A stretch of 64,000 nt of DNA from RGIG4034 sp045576455 (GCA_045576455.1 JAZNGM010000002.1:35780-99779), one strand, 5' to 3'; positions 40,282 to 50,460 are shown, counted from the first letter of the stretch. Notes: a model not told the origin generated them from the letters alone. Made by a program: numbers and translations.

Positions 40282-43113
40282 TTAGTCTGTTGTTATACCT
40301 GCCGATTCCATTTCCGATGCCTGTCCATCAATAATAACCTCTTCTTCTTCAAGCTCAAAATAGTACATTAATACTGATTTTGCAGTTTCAGCAGCATAAT
40401 CCGAAGAATAACCGAATGCTATTCTGGTAGCAACTGCAATTTCAGGTCTCTCAAACGGAGCATAGCACACAAACAATGCATGGGTTGGTCTTAACGTTGA
40501 TTCCTGCGCCGTTCCTGTTTTTCCTGCAACCGTTATACCAAAATTATCAAAGTAATCTTTTCCTTCAATTACTTCCTTCATACCCTGGTGCAATACTTTC
40601 CATGTATTTTCTTTAAACTCAATTATATTTCTTATTTCCGCTTTATTATCTTTAATCAAATTGCCGTCCGCATCATTGATTTTATCAATTAAGGTAAGAT
40701 TATAGCATACTCCGTCATTTGCAATGGTTGTAACATATCTTGCAAGACCGGTTGTGGTAAAGTCATTCGTACCCTGACCGATGGCTGAAACTACAGAATA
40801 TGCATCCGAAACCTTGGGTTCAGATTCTGAAATCTCTACACCGGATTTATCTGTTAAACCAAACATTTCTGCATACTTTTCAAGCATTTTCAAACCCAGT
40901 TTACTGTCATATGCCGTATTAACCGTACTCAACCGGTAACCAAGCTCATAGAAAAAGCTGTTGCAGGATTTTGCAATTGCGGTTTGTACCGTAATTGAAT
41001 TATGTCTTCCGGGATTAATCCAACATTTATATATGGTAGGTGCAAGTGTATCAAAAATACCATTACATATAATTTTGGTTTTTGGGGATATTAAACCTTC
41101 TTCAAGGGCCGCAGCAGCGGTAACCATCTTAAAAGTCGAACCCGGTGCCGAAGTCTGCTGTGTAGCATAATTCCATAACGGTTTTGAAGCATCATTTAAC
41201 AAATCCGAATAATACGCTGCATCAATACTGTTTGCCAGCTTATTGTTGTCATAGCTGGGATACGTCACAAGAGCCAGAACATCACCGGTATTAACATCTG
41301 TAATAACAATAGAACCTGAACATGGGTCAAGCGCGAGTTGCGCCGGCGTAATATCAAGATTAGATATTCTGTCTATCATAAATTTATAAGGCTTTAATTT
41401 TCCCTTACTCAAGTTGTTATATACTTCATCAGAAACTTCTACGATACTCTCCTCGCACAATATCATGCAAATCTGCTTGCCGGACAGTTCATTGTTCATA
41501 ATCATATACTTGATAACAATTTTGGCAAAATCATTATCCGTTCTTAACTTTTCAATTACTACATCAACTAATCTGGTGTAAATCTCTTCCGTATCGGCAT
41601 ATTGTGTATCAAGCTTTAACTTCTCAATATTAATCCAGTTTTTTGTTATGGCATGTTTCAAATATTCTTTTATGCAAATTGTTTCTTCTGTTTTCCATGC
41701 TTTATATACTTCATCAGAAGTATCAATAAGGTTTTTGTCAATAATGCCGACATTATCACTTTGTAATAATGCAACAATATAACTCTCATATGCTTTCATT
41801 TCCTTATTGAGTTTTCTGTATGCCGTCTTTCCGTTCAACATTTCATCACGTATTTGTTTCATAACGGCATCATTCTTTTTCAAAATATTATTATAAACTT
41901 CTTGTGTTGTTTCAGAAGCCTCTTCATCTTTTAAAGTTTTAAGCTTAATTACATTGTTATCAAAGAGTGCAACATACACATCATAAATCGGTATACGGAT
42001 TTTACTCTGTGATGCATTAGTCCCCGGTACATATTCCTTAATATTATCAATTTTCGATACAAGGATACCGGCAATCTTTTGCTCAAGGATATTATACGTT
42101 GCTATTTGTAAATCTTTATCAATCGTAAGATAAATGTCTTTTCCCGCTTCCGGCTCTATCGTCTCGGTAATTTCAATAACACGGCCCAAATTATCTACAA
42201 ATACGGTTTGTGATCCTTTTTTTCCCTGAAGTTCCGATTCCATGGAACGTTCTATACCGGTTTTTCCAACCATATCCGTTGTGGTATACTTATTATTTTG
42301 TTCATTTAAAGACTTTAGTTCTTCAGCTGATATTTTTCCCGTATAACCGATTATGGAACTGAAATACATACTATCAACATAACGTCTTACGGTACCTTCC
42401 GCTATATTTACACCGGGAAGTTCGTTGCTGTTTTCCATAATAACCGCAACTGTTTTTTCCGAAACACCTGTAGCGATGGTTGTAGAAATATATTTCTGAT
42501 AACTGTTTGCGCTCATGGCATAACGTATAGTAATTATTTTCAGAACTTCTTCTTTGGAATACTCTTCCGATATGGAATAATATTTTGAAGACGCCATATA
42601 ATTAATTACATCTTCAGCTGAAGAAGTCTTTTCCGCATACTTGAGGCTTTCAATTTTACTGTAGCCATAAACATCCGCAAGGAAACGTAACAACGCAGTG
42701 TCACTGACTTTGAATTCATACTCTCCTGCTTCATTTAAGATGATATTAAAATCAGAAATTATTTCATCATTATTGTCTTCAATAATCCTGATAGTCTTAT
42801 AAACGGTTTCGTTTAAAAGCGCATTTTTATTGCGTCCGGACTCATATACATCTTCAATAGTTACAGAATATGCAAGTTCATTATACGCAAGAAGTTTTCC
42901 GTTTCTGTCATATATATTTCCGCGTGTACTGTATATATTTCGTTCTTTTTGAATTTTAAGCTGAAAATTATCAAGATATGTTTGACCATTTACAATCTGA
43001 AGTTCAAATACCCTATGGATAAGAATACTTCCTAAAGAAAAAAGGATAATTACAAGTACAAACAATCTTGAGGTAATTATTTTTATAAAGTTTTCCTTGA
43101 TTGTACTAAACAA
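40282..43113 (-). CDS. mrdA: Class B penicillin-binding protein 2 with a long internal insertion
   Basis: This elongasome transpeptidase (MrdA/PBP2) has 943 residues from TTG 43113, about 300 longer than E. coli PBP2. One transmembrane helix at about 17-37 is followed by the dimerisation domain and transpeptidase. The active serine is in SAPGSTFKM (Ser659), S-C-N at 716-718 and K-T-G at 865-867. Residues about 347-596 form a helical, charged insertion between the first strand of the transpeptidase domain and GSIVITDVNTGDVLALVTYP. TTG 43113 overlaps the mreD stop and has GGAG upstream; the frame is open to TTG 43146, inside mreD. It cooperates with RodA. Confidence 0.9.
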   Translation of the reverse strand: MFSTIKENFIKIITSRLFVLVIILFSLGSILIHRVFELQIVNGQTYLDNFQLKIQKERNIYSTRGNIYDRNGKLLAYNELAYSVTIEDVYESGRNKNALLNETVYKTIRIIEDNNDEIISDFNIILNEAGEYEFKVSDTALLRFLADVYGYSKIESLKYAEKTSSAEDVINYMASSKYYSISEEYSKEEVLKIITIRYAMSANSYQKYISTTIATGVSEKTVAVIMENSNELPGVNIAEGTVRRYVDSMYFSSIIGYTGKISAEELKSLNEQNNKYTTTDMVGKTGIERSMESELQGKKGSQTVFVDNLGRVIEITETIEPEAGKDIYLTIDKDLQIATYNILEQKIAGILVSKIDNIKEYVPGTNASQSKIRIPIYDVYVALFDNNVIKLKTLKDEEASETTQEVYNNILKKNDAVMKQIRDEMLNGKTAYRKLNKEMKAYESYIVALLQSDNVGIIDKNLIDTSDEVYKAWKTEETICIKEYLKHAITKNWINIEKLKLDTQYADTEEIYTRLVDVVIEKLRTDNDFAKIVIKYMIMNNELSGKQICMILCEESIVEVSDEVYNNLSKGKLKPYKFMIDRISNLDITPAQLALDPCSGSIVITDVNTGDVLALVTYPSYDNNKLANSIDAAYYSDLLNDASKPLWNYATQQTSAPGSTFKMVTAAAALEEGLISPKTKIICNGIFDTLAPTIYKCWINPGRHNSITVQTAIAKSCNSFFYELGYRLSTVNTAYDSKLGLKMLEKYAEMFGLTDKSGVEISESEPKVSDAYSVVSAIGQGTNDFTTTGLARYVTTIANDGVCYNLTLIDKINDADGNLIKDNKAEIRNIIEFKENTWKVLHQGMKEVIEGKDYFDNFGITVAGKTGTAQESTLRPTHALFVCYAPFERPEIAVATRIAFGYSSDYAAETAKSVLMYYFELEEEEVIIDGQASEMESAGITTD

Positions 43114-43624
43114 ATTTCTTTGCACTCCTTTTTTCAATCTGATCAAATTTTTTATTAATCTTAAGTATTAACGGATAAATAAGAAGCATTAAAAGAACCG
43201 TATAAATCATTTCGGGAATAATGATTCTTACGAAATAAATACCGGGGTTAAGCCTTCTTCTTAACAGGAACATAAGTATGTAAATTATGACATTGTATGA
43301 CAGGTTACTTATAGCGACAAGTATTAAAGGAAGCTTAATATCTTCCTTAAAAAAGGTTTCATGCAGTAAACCATTTAGATAACCTATATACATATAGACA
43401 AGTGCATAAAAACCAAGCACATTTCCGAAGAAAATATCAACCAGTATACCGGAACAGAATCCTGTCACCAGTCCATTTTTTTTACCACGGATAAAGCCAT
43501 ATGAGACAGTTAATATCATCATAATATCAGGTGAAATCCCGCCAAGGGATACCGCCTGAATTAACGTGCTCTGTAAAACAAAAGCAACAAATATGAGTAT
43601 TCCTGTAATGATATTACGTCTCAA
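43106..43624 (-). CDS. mreD: Rod shape-determining protein MreD
   Basis: A 172-residue membrane protein with about five transmembrane helices. MreD proteins are poorly conserved, but length, topology and position between mreC and the PBP2 gene identify it. The segment ISPDIMMILTVSYGFIRGKK is typical. The start is TTG with GAGG upstream. The 3' end overlaps the PBP2 start by eight bases. Confidence 0.87.
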   Translation of the reverse strand: MRRNIITGILIFVAFVLQSTLIQAVSLGGISPDIMMILTVSYGFIRGKKNGLVTGFCSGILVDIFFGNVLGFYALVYMYIGYLNGLLHETFFKEDIKLPLILVAISNLSYNVIIYILMFLLRRRLNPGIYFVRIIIPEMIYTVLLMLLIYPLILKINKKFDQIEKRSAKKFV

Positions 43625-43639
43625 TTTAATATATCCTCA

Positions 43640-44506
43640 CTAATCAATCGTCTGTTTCAGTTCCATAATAATCAGAACTTCTGACAAATGCTCAAAATCC
43701 ACAACCGGAATAATCTGTCCCGATTTCGAAAGGTTATTGGCATCCATTTTAACTTCCGTCACATAACCTATCAGTATTCCCGGAAGGTATTTATCGCTAA
43801 TATTACTTGTTACAATCTTGTCACCAAGTTTTACGGAATTGTCATTATCAAGAAGCTGTGAAAACGCAATTCTGTTTTCATACATCAAATCAATATTACC
43901 GGATACGATAAGATTATCATTGGTAGATAATGCCATGGCGCTTACATTGGAAGTATCGTCAATTACTGCCGTGACTCTCGACCAGTTATCACCCACCTTT
44001 GTAACAATACCTACAAGACCACCATCAGCAATTACGTTCATATTAAGCTTTATACCGTCATTTGAACCTTTGTTTACAATAAAAGAAGAATACCAGTTTC
44101 CAGTATCCTTAGAAATAATCCTAGCCGCAGTTTTTTCGTACTCTGCATAATCAGCATCAAGTTTAAAAAGTTTTCTTAAACTTTCAAGCTCATATTTATC
44201 CTGTCTGAGTTTTATGTTTTCTGAGGTTAATGCTTCTATTTCTGCTTTAAGTTTTTCATTTTCAGCCATCACGGTACGAAGTTCTTTTAAATCTTCGCTC
44301 TTTTTTGTCAGGAAAGAACCCACTTCACTGATTCCTTCCTGAAACGGTACCACTACATATCCTGATATGGTATTAAGCGCACCACCCATAAAATTCGTCA
44401 TAAAAGTAATAACCATCAGTAATACACATAAAGAAGTAAGAATAAGCAGTACATACTTACTCGGCATTTTATACTTTTCTTTTTGTCTCTTTAAAATTGG
44501 ACTCAT
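43640..44506 (-). CDS. mreC: Rod shape-determining protein MreC
   Basis: A 288-residue bitopic protein of the elongasome. A cytosolic basic N-terminus (about 1-17), a transmembrane helix at about 18-40, a coiled coil at about 65-110 and the beta-rich C-terminal domain with GLVGIVTKVGDNWSRVTAV are visible. It links MreB inside to PBP2 outside. The start shares a base with the mreB stop. Confidence 0.92.
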   Translation of the reverse strand: MSPILKRQKEKYKMPSKYVLLILTSLCVLLMVITFMTNFMGGALNTISGYVVVPFQEGISEVGSFLTKKSEDLKELRTVMAENEKLKAEIEALTSENIKLRQDKYELESLRKLFKLDADYAEYEKTAARIISKDTGNWYSSFIVNKGSNDGIKLNMNVIADGGLVGIVTKVGDNWSRVTAVIDDTSNVSAMALSTNDNLIVSGNIDLMYENRIAFSQLLDNDNSVKLGDKIVTSNISDKYLPGILIGYVTEVKMDANNLSKSGQIIPVVDFEHLSEVLIIMELKQTID

Positions 44507-45513
44507 TACTTACTCATTCCTTCGATTGTATGTGCAACGGACTTATAATGGCTGTTCTTGATAATCTTAGACAAACCGGTAACAACACTGGCAATAGGAT
44601 CCTCGGCACAATTAACTTTAAGGCCGGTTCCTTTGGCAAGCATTTCCGAGAAATGATTAACCTGGGAAGCACCACCCGTAAGATAAATGCCGTGTCTGTA
44701 AATATCCGCAGCAAGTTCAGGCGGCGTTCTCTCCAAAATAATCCTTACATTATCTATAATTGTGTTAAAATGTTCAGCCAGACAACCGTCTACAAGTTTA
44801 GTCGGAATTTCACGTTCTACCGGAAGCCCTGTTACTATGTCACGGCCATAAACGATGGCACCTCTGCCCTCAGCTTCCAATTCTTTTAACTCCATTTTTA
44901 CCTTTTCAGCTGTTTTCTGCCCAATCATAAGATTAAATTCTTTTCTTACGGCAAAACGGATGGCGTCATCAAATTTTTGTCCGCCGGTTTTTATCAAACG
45001 GCTCAAAACAATACCGCCCAGCGATAATATGGATACTTCCGTCGTCTCATATCCGATATTAACCATCATAACGCCTTGTGAGTTTTTAACATCGATATCC
45101 ATACCAATTCCGTCAGCAATAGCTTTCTCTACTACCATGACCTTTTTCGCTTTAATATCCGCATCTCTTACCAGATCATAAAAAGCACGTTTTTCCACTT
45201 CCGTTACATCAGTCGGAACCGCTATATAATAATCTGCCGGCTTATTAGCACCATGCTTATCTGCCAAAAAGAACTTAATAAGCTTCTGCATATTTTTTAT
45301 ATCCGCAATAACACCATTCGTTAACGGATGCGATATCACAATGCTGGCAGGTGCCTTTTCATACATATCATATGCTGAATTACCATAGGCAAATATCGTT
45401 TTCTTATTTTCTATGGCAATCATGTTTTTTTCAATTTTGATTGAATCTTCGTTTTTGTTATAGATTTTAATATTGTTGGTACCAAGGTCGATACCGAATA
45501 CATTGTTAGCCAC
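44506..45513 (-). CDS. mreB: Rod shape-determining protein MreB
   Basis: A 335-residue bacterial actin that guides lateral wall synthesis. The ATP-binding phosphate-1 motif is FGIDLGTNNIKI, the phosphate-2 and connect motifs include MMVNIGYETTEVSIL, and the adenosine motif is GIYLTGGASQV. An intradoublet MreB-type region with VVEKAIADGIGMDID is present. The start is GTG with GGGG upstream. The paralogues Mbl and MreBH are possible, but the mreCD neighbours favour MreB. It follows radC by 16 bases. Confidence 0.93.
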   Translation of the reverse strand: MANNVFGIDLGTNNIKIYNKNEDSIKIEKNMIAIENKKTIFAYGNSAYDMYEKAPASIVISHPLTNGVIADIKNMQKLIKFFLADKHGANKPADYYIAVPTDVTEVEKRAFYDLVRDADIKAKKVMVVEKAIADGIGMDIDVKNSQGVMMVNIGYETTEVSILSLGGIVLSRLIKTGGQKFDDAIRFAVRKEFNLMIGQKTAEKVKMELKELEAEGRGAIVYGRDIVTGLPVEREIPTKLVDGCLAEHFNTIIDNVRIILERTPPELAADIYRHGIYLTGGASQVNHFSEMLAKGTGLKVNCAEDPIASVVTGLSKIIKNSHYKSVAHTIEGMSK

Positions 45514-45529
45514 TAGGTAATACCCCTTT

Positions 45530-46201
45530 CTACATTAAAGCTTTATCTTTTAAACTGGTATATTTTCTGTTGCCGATAATAATATGGTCTATTAATTCAA
45601 TATCAAGGAGTGCAGCTGCTTCCTTTACTTTACGGGTAATCAAAATATCTTCCCTGCTCGGCGTCGGATCTCCACTCGGATGATTATGAATAATTGCTAT
45701 GTTTACCGCATTTTCTTTAAGTGCTTCCACCATAACTTCCCGCGTTGAAACCAATGAACTGTTAACCGTTCCCACAGTCAAAAGCCTGTCCTCCAACAGG
45801 ACATTTTTTGCATTCATCATGACAAGAATTACATGTTCCCTTTTAAGATGGCATAAGTCTTCCATGTAATGACCTGCAAGTTGTTCCGGCGTTAAAAACT
45901 TAATTTCCGTTTTTGTAACCGGTTTGTAAAGTCTTCTTGCAAACTCTATAATACATAGTATTTTAACCGCTTTAACAGTCCCTATCCCACGTATTTTAAG
46001 AAGATCTTTATAAGAAATGTCGTACAGTCCGTATATACTCTTTCCTTTAAGTAATTCAGTTACCTGTTCCGCAATGTTAAGGACATCCGTGCCTTTTACA
46101 CCGCTTCGTATAACAAGTGCCAGTAACTCCTTATCAGAAAGACTTTGCGGTCCAATTTGTAAAAACCTTTCATAAGGCAATAAATCTTGTGTTTTATTCA
46201 T
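45530..46201 (-). CDS. radC: RadC/JAMM-domain DNA repair-like protein
   Basis: A 223-residue protein. An N-terminal helix-hairpin-helix-like region (KIRGIGTVKAVKI) is followed by the JAMM metalloprotease-like motif with His172, His174 and Asp178 in IHNHPSGDPTPS. Despite the name, a role in repair is not proven; it is conserved upstream of mreBCD in many bacteria. AAGGAG precedes the ATG. It is probably the first gene of the radC-mre-min-rodA operon. Confidence 0.93.
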   Translation of the reverse strand: MNKTQDLLPYERFLQIGPQSLSDKELLALVIRSGVKGTDVLNIAEQVTELLKGKSIYGLYDISYKDLLKIRGIGTVKAVKILCIIEFARRLYKPVTKTEIKFLTPEQLAGHYMEDLCHLKREHVILVMMNAKNVLLEDRLLTVGTVNSSLVSTREVMVEALKENAVNIAIIHNHPSGDPTPSREDILITRKVKEAAALLDIELIDHIIIGNRKYTSLKDKALM

Positions 46202-46261
46202 GTTTCTCCTTCAAAAGGTTTATCTCCGTCTTTTGAATCAGTAACATAAAAACTACCATTA

Positions 46262-46290
46262 ATCGTACCATAAACCGAGTAATCTGTACA
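46262..46290 (-). promoter_or_regulatory. Possible promoter of the radC-mreBCD-PBP2-minCD-rodA operon
   Basis: On the minus strand, TGTACA (46290-46285), a 17-base spacer and TACGAT (46267-46262), with an extended TGG before the -10. Each hexamer has two mismatches, so this is a moderate match. Confidence 0.4.
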
Positions 46291-46348
46291 CAAATTTTAC
46301 GTTATTTTTTTCGCCATTGTTCTTACTTTTTTCTTAATTTTCAAGCAA

Positions 46349-47635
46349 TTATTTAATAAGTCCGTCGTTTTTTATTTCCTGCAAACTCTTAAGTATACCG
46401 AACTTAGCATGATACCAGGTCAGTCCGCCTTGGAAATACACATTATACGGTTCTTTTACCGGACCGTCGGCAGATAACTCAATAGATGAACCGGACACAA
46501 AGGCTCCGGCCGCCATAATAACTTTCGAATCATACCCCGGCATATCCCATGGTTCAGGGGTTACAAATCCGTCCACAGGTGCTGCATACTGTATTCCCCT
46601 GCAAAAAGCAAGTAAAGCTTTTTCGCTTTTTAAGGTAATTGCCTGTATAATATCATGTCTTGTTTCAACAGCATCCGGAAAACATTTAAATCCATACTTT
46701 TCATATAAAGCCGCCGCAAAAATTGCTCCTTTTAGTGCTCCCGCAGTAACCGTAGGGGCTAAGAAAAGTCCCTGATAAAATTGCGGCAAAACACTTAATG
46801 ATGCGCCAACTTCTTTTCCGAGTCCCGGAGAAGTCAAACGGTATGCTGCATTCTCTACACATTCTTTTTTTCCGGCAATATAGCCGCCAATAGGAGCAAG
46901 CCCGCCACCCGGATTCTTAATTAAGGAACCGACAATCATATCAGCCCCTACATCGGAAGGTTCAATTTCCTCTACAAATTCACCATAACAATTATCTACC
47001 ATACAGATAATATCCGGTTTAATATTTTTAATATAGGCAATAAGTTCACCTATTCTTTTTACCGAAAGTGTAGGTCTTGTCTGATATCCCTTAGAACGTT
47101 GTATCGTTACAAGTTTAGTTTTTTCATTAATAGCTTCTTTAATGCTGTCATAATCAAAGGCTCCGTCACTAAGTAAATCCACTTGACGATATGATATTCC
47201 ATATTCTTTAAGCGAACCTTTGGATTCTCTTATTCCGATTACTTCTTCTAAAGTATCATATGGCTTTCCTACCGGTGACAGGATTTCATCACCCGGCCTT
47301 AAATTACTCATAAGCGCAAGGGCCAGGGCATGGGTTCCGCAGGTAATCTGTGGCCTTACCAATGCGTCTTCCGTATGAAAAACATTAGCATAAACCTGTT
47401 CCAGTGTCTCCCTGCCAATATCCGAATAGCCATATCCCGTCGTACCAAGAAGGCATGCCTCACTCACTCTGCATTCCTGCATCGCTTTTATAACTTTTAA
47501 CTGGTTCATCTCTGCAATTTGATCAATCTTTGCAAACCGGTCATGTAAGGATTCGATGATTTCTTCGCCTGCCCAATATATTTCATCACTTATCCCCATT
47601 GTATAATATGGGTTTATTTTCATATTTTTACTCAT
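46349..47635 (-). CDS. PLP-dependent enzyme of the methionine gamma-lyase-like (YnbB) family
   Basis: A 428-residue fold-type I PLP enzyme of the YnbB/aluminium-resistance family. The lysine for the Schiff base is likely in VGSLIKNPGGG, with DNCYGEF as the Asp that binds the pyridine nitrogen and ITCGTHALALAL as the substrate/PLP loop. Its true reaction is not known. A gene of this family is also found close to miaA in Bacillus. The start overlaps the miaA end by eight bases. Confidence 0.85.
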   Translation of the reverse strand: MSKNMKINPYYTMGISDEIYWAGEEIIESLHDRFAKIDQIAEMNQLKVIKAMQECRVSEACLLGTTGYGYSDIGRETLEQVYANVFHTEDALVRPQITCGTHALALALMSNLRPGDEILSPVGKPYDTLEEVIGIRESKGSLKEYGISYRQVDLLSDGAFDYDSIKEAINEKTKLVTIQRSKGYQTRPTLSVKRIGELIAYIKNIKPDIICMVDNCYGEFVEEIEPSDVGADMIVGSLIKNPGGGLAPIGGYIAGKKECVENAAYRLTSPGLGKEVGASLSVLPQFYQGLFLAPTVTAGALKGAIFAAALYEKYGFKCFPDAVETRHDIIQAITLKSEKALLAFCRGIQYAAPVDGFVTPEPWDMPGYDSKVIMAAGAFVSGSSIELSADGPVKEPYNVYFQGGLTWYHAKFGILKSLQEIKNDGLIK

Positions 47636-48569
47636 TATAATATGCCTCCGTCATTGCCTTAATAATTTCCTGCTCCGTCATTTTTGAGCGGTCCAGCCAT
47701 ATTACATCTTTTTCCCGTTTAAACCAGGTTATCTGTCGTTTTGCGAAATGTCTTGTATCACGTTTAATTATATAAATTGCTTCATCAAGGCTAATTTCGC
47801 CCATAAGATACGATACAATTTCTTTATACCCTATTCCCTGCATGGACACCATATCACGCTTAAGACCTTTATTAAGAAGATTCCTCACTTCCTCTACAAG
47901 TCCAAGTTCAATCATCTTATCCACACGTTTATCAATGCGTTCATACAGGACTTTCCTGTCGTCTGTTAAAACAAAAAAATGGGCATCGTATGCAGCTTCT
48001 TTACTACTTTGTAATTTATTGTGTTCCGATATTTTTTTACCGCTTAATTTATAAAACTCAATTGCACGTATAACACGTTTTATATTATTTTTATCAATTA
48101 CATCCGCACTTTCCGGATCAATATCCTTGAGCATGGCAAAAAGAATATCTTTACCATCCTTTTCTAAAGATATCCTGGTTAATGCTTCTCTTATTTCGTT
48201 ATTATCTTCGTTTTCCGTAAAATCTATATCATACAACACGGATTGTATATAAAATCCGGTTCCGCCTGCAATAATAGGTACTTTGCCGCGGGAATAAATT
48301 TCATCCATAGCTTCCTTTGCAAGGGTTTGAAATACCGTTATATTAAAATCCTGCGTCGGTTCAAGCACATCAATCAGATGATGTTTAACTCCGCACATTT
48401 CTTCAACAGTAACTTTTGCAGAACCAATATCCATTCCTTTATACACCTGAATGGAATCTGCAGATATAATTTCACCATTAATCGCTTTGGCCAGTTCTAC
48501 AGCACATTTAGTTTTCCCGGTAGCTGTAGGTCCTGCAATAATAACCAAGGGCTTTCTACTATCTGTCAT
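47628..48569 (-). CDS. miaA: tRNA dimethylallyltransferase MiaA
   Basis: MiaA prenylates adenosine 37 of tRNAs. The protein has 313 residues. The P-loop is GPTATGKTKCA (13-23), followed by EIISADSIQVYKGMDIGSAK and the IAGGTGFYIQS and GIGYKEIVSYL segments of the family. MiaB, the next enzyme on the same nucleotide, is encoded further along in the same region. Its start overlaps the mutL stop (ATGA). Confidence 0.95.
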   Translation of the reverse strand: MTDSRKPLVIIAGPTATGKTKCAVELAKAINGEIISADSIQVYKGMDIGSAKVTVEEMCGVKHHLIDVLEPTQDFNITVFQTLAKEAMDEIYSRGKVPIIAGGTGFYIQSVLYDIDFTENEDNNEIREALTRISLEKDGKDILFAMLKDIDPESADVIDKNNIKRVIRAIEFYKLSGKKISEHNKLQSSKEAAYDAHFFVLTDDRKVLYERIDKRVDKMIELGLVEEVRNLLNKGLKRDMVSMQGIGYKEIVSYLMGEISLDEAIYIIKRDTRHFAKRQITWFKREKDVIWLDRSKMTEQEIIKAMTEAYYNE

Positions 48570-50446
48570 GTTACGATTCTCTTAAACTTTCTCTCTATTT
48601 CATATTGCGACATAGACACAATAACAGGTCTTCCGTGCGGGCAGTGATAAGGATTTTCAAGTTTAAGTAATTTGTGGATTAACTCTCTTGCCTCCGCCTC
48701 ACTCATCCTCATATTACCTTTAACCGCCGCCTTGCAGGACATTGAGGCCAGCTTATTTAAAATAACTTCCGGAGTCTTTTCCATAGGCTTTTCATATAAT
48801 TCATCCAATATTTCGATGAATAACTCACTAGGATTACAACCATACAAATCCATCGGCACTTCCCTGATAGCCACATCATTACCGCCGAATTCTTCAATTA
48901 CAAATCCCATTTTTTCAAAATATGTCATATAATCATTAAGAACATTTTGTTCCTTAGCCGTAAGCTTCAAAATAACAGGCGGAACTAACTGTTCACTAAC
49001 AATTTCTTTATCTTTTAATCTTTCAACAAATTCTTCGTATTTAACTTTTTCATGTGCGGCATGCTGATCAATATAAAGCACTTTGTCCTTATATGCTATA
49101 ATCCAATATGTATCAAATATCTGCCCGATTATTTCATATTGACTTTCGAAGTCAATATTTATTATATTTTCTTCAAAAAGCTCTAATTGGTGGTGTTTTT
49201 CAACAAAAACATGCTCATTTTTCTTAATTATGTTTGCATGCATTCTTTCATTTTCTGTGTCTTTAGTACTATTCCCATCCCCAAAAATGCGAGATTTTTC
49301 TGTATTTTGCAACAAATCTTGCAAAATTCGTTGCTTTTCAAATGGTTCCGGTGCTTTTGAAGGCATTTCTTTCTTAATTTCAAGCTTTTCAGCTTTCAAT
49401 TCTGAAGCTTCTTCTTTTGCGGATGACAAAGTTACCGGTGCTATCATTTCACGGTGTTTCAGTCCTTCCGCTATAAGAGACGATATCATGGCAAAAATCT
49501 TTTCAGGTTCATCAAAACGTACATCTAATTTATTAGGATGCACATTTACATCAACTTTTGTGGAATCGATTTCAATGTTAAGTACCGTAAAGGGAAACTT
49601 ATGCTGCATAAGAAATCCGGAATATCCATTTTCAATGGCTTTATATATAAAGTCTGATTTAACAAAACGGCCGTTTATAAAAACGGTTTCAAAATTACGG
49701 TTAGAACGGGTTAATACGGGTTTCCCAAGAAATCCGTTAATATTAATACATTCTGTTTTTTCATCAATCTCTATCAGTGAATCTACCGTTTCTCTACCGT
49801 ATATCCTGTAAATTACTTCTTTCAGATTACCGTTTCCGCTCGTTGCAAATTTTAATTTATGGTTAATATGAAATTGAAACGCAATAAAAGGATGTGAAAG
49901 TGCAAACCTTTCCATAAGATCCTGCACATAATTTCCTTCCGTTATTTCAGATTTTAAAAATTTACGTCTTACCGGCGTGTTATAGAACAGGTTACGGACT
50001 ATAAACGTCGTTCCTTCAGGTGCACCTATTTCTTCTTTTTCTTTAAATATACCGCCTTCAATGATATAACGCAGACCGGTAAGTTCATCTCTTGTCTTTG
50101 AAATTACTTCTGTTTTTGAAACCGCTGAAATACTTGAAAGGGCTTCTCCCCTGAATCCAAGGCTTAAAATACAGTTCAAATCGTCCGCATTCTTGATTTT
50201 ACTGGTCGCATGACGCATAAACGCTTTATCCATCTGGTTTTTATCAATGCCACATCCATTATCTGTAACACGTATAAATTCAATTCCGCCATTTTCAATA
50301 TCCACCGTAATAGAAGTACTGCCTGCATCCATTGCATTTTCAACAAGCTCTTTAATAACACTGGAAGGTCTTTCAACTACTTCTCCCGCTGCAATTTTAT
50401 CTATGGTTTCATTATCCAACACATGGATTTCATTATTAAGCGACAT
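48566..50446 (-). CDS. mutL: DNA mismatch repair endonuclease MutL
   Basis: A 626-residue MutL. The GHKL ATPase N-terminus has KELVENAMDAGST, DNGCGIDK and SLGFRGEALSSI. The C-terminal endonuclease motif DQHAAHEKVKYEE is intact, with GRPV and CPHG zinc-site segments near the end. It is therefore the nicking type found in organisms without MutH. ATG 50446 follows AAAGGGGTG; the frame is open to 50467, inside mutS. mutS lies immediately upstream. Confidence 0.94.
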   Translation of the reverse strand: MSLNNEIHVLDNETIDKIAAGEVVERPSSVIKELVENAMDAGSTSITVDIENGGIEFIRVTDNGCGIDKNQMDKAFMRHATSKIKNADDLNCILSLGFRGEALSSISAVSKTEVISKTRDELTGLRYIIEGGIFKEKEEIGAPEGTTFIVRNLFYNTPVRRKFLKSEITEGNYVQDLMERFALSHPFIAFQFHINHKLKFATSGNGNLKEVIYRIYGRETVDSLIEIDEKTECININGFLGKPVLTRSNRNFETVFINGRFVKSDFIYKAIENGYSGFLMQHKFPFTVLNIEIDSTKVDVNVHPNKLDVRFDEPEKIFAMISSLIAEGLKHREMIAPVTLSSAKEEASELKAEKLEIKKEMPSKAPEPFEKQRILQDLLQNTEKSRIFGDGNSTKDTENERMHANIIKKNEHVFVEKHHQLELFEENIINIDFESQYEIIGQIFDTYWIIAYKDKVLYIDQHAAHEKVKYEEFVERLKDKEIVSEQLVPPVILKLTAKEQNVLNDYMTYFEKMGFVIEEFGGNDVAIREVPMDLYGCNPSELFIEILDELYEKPMEKTPEVILNKLASMSCKAAVKGNMRMSEAEARELIHKLLKLENPYHCPHGRPVIVSMSQYEIERKFKRIVT

Positions 50447-50460
50447 GCTACACCCCTTTC

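Noticed and set aside
46202..46348. Terminator or small RNA between radC and the PLP enzyme gene
   Set aside because: Only a moderate promoter match was visible; no stable inverted repeat or T-run on the minus strand.
49230..49811. Open plus-strand frame of 193 codons opposite mutL
   Set aside because: Serine/phenylalanine-rich composition typical of an antisense frame; no start signal.
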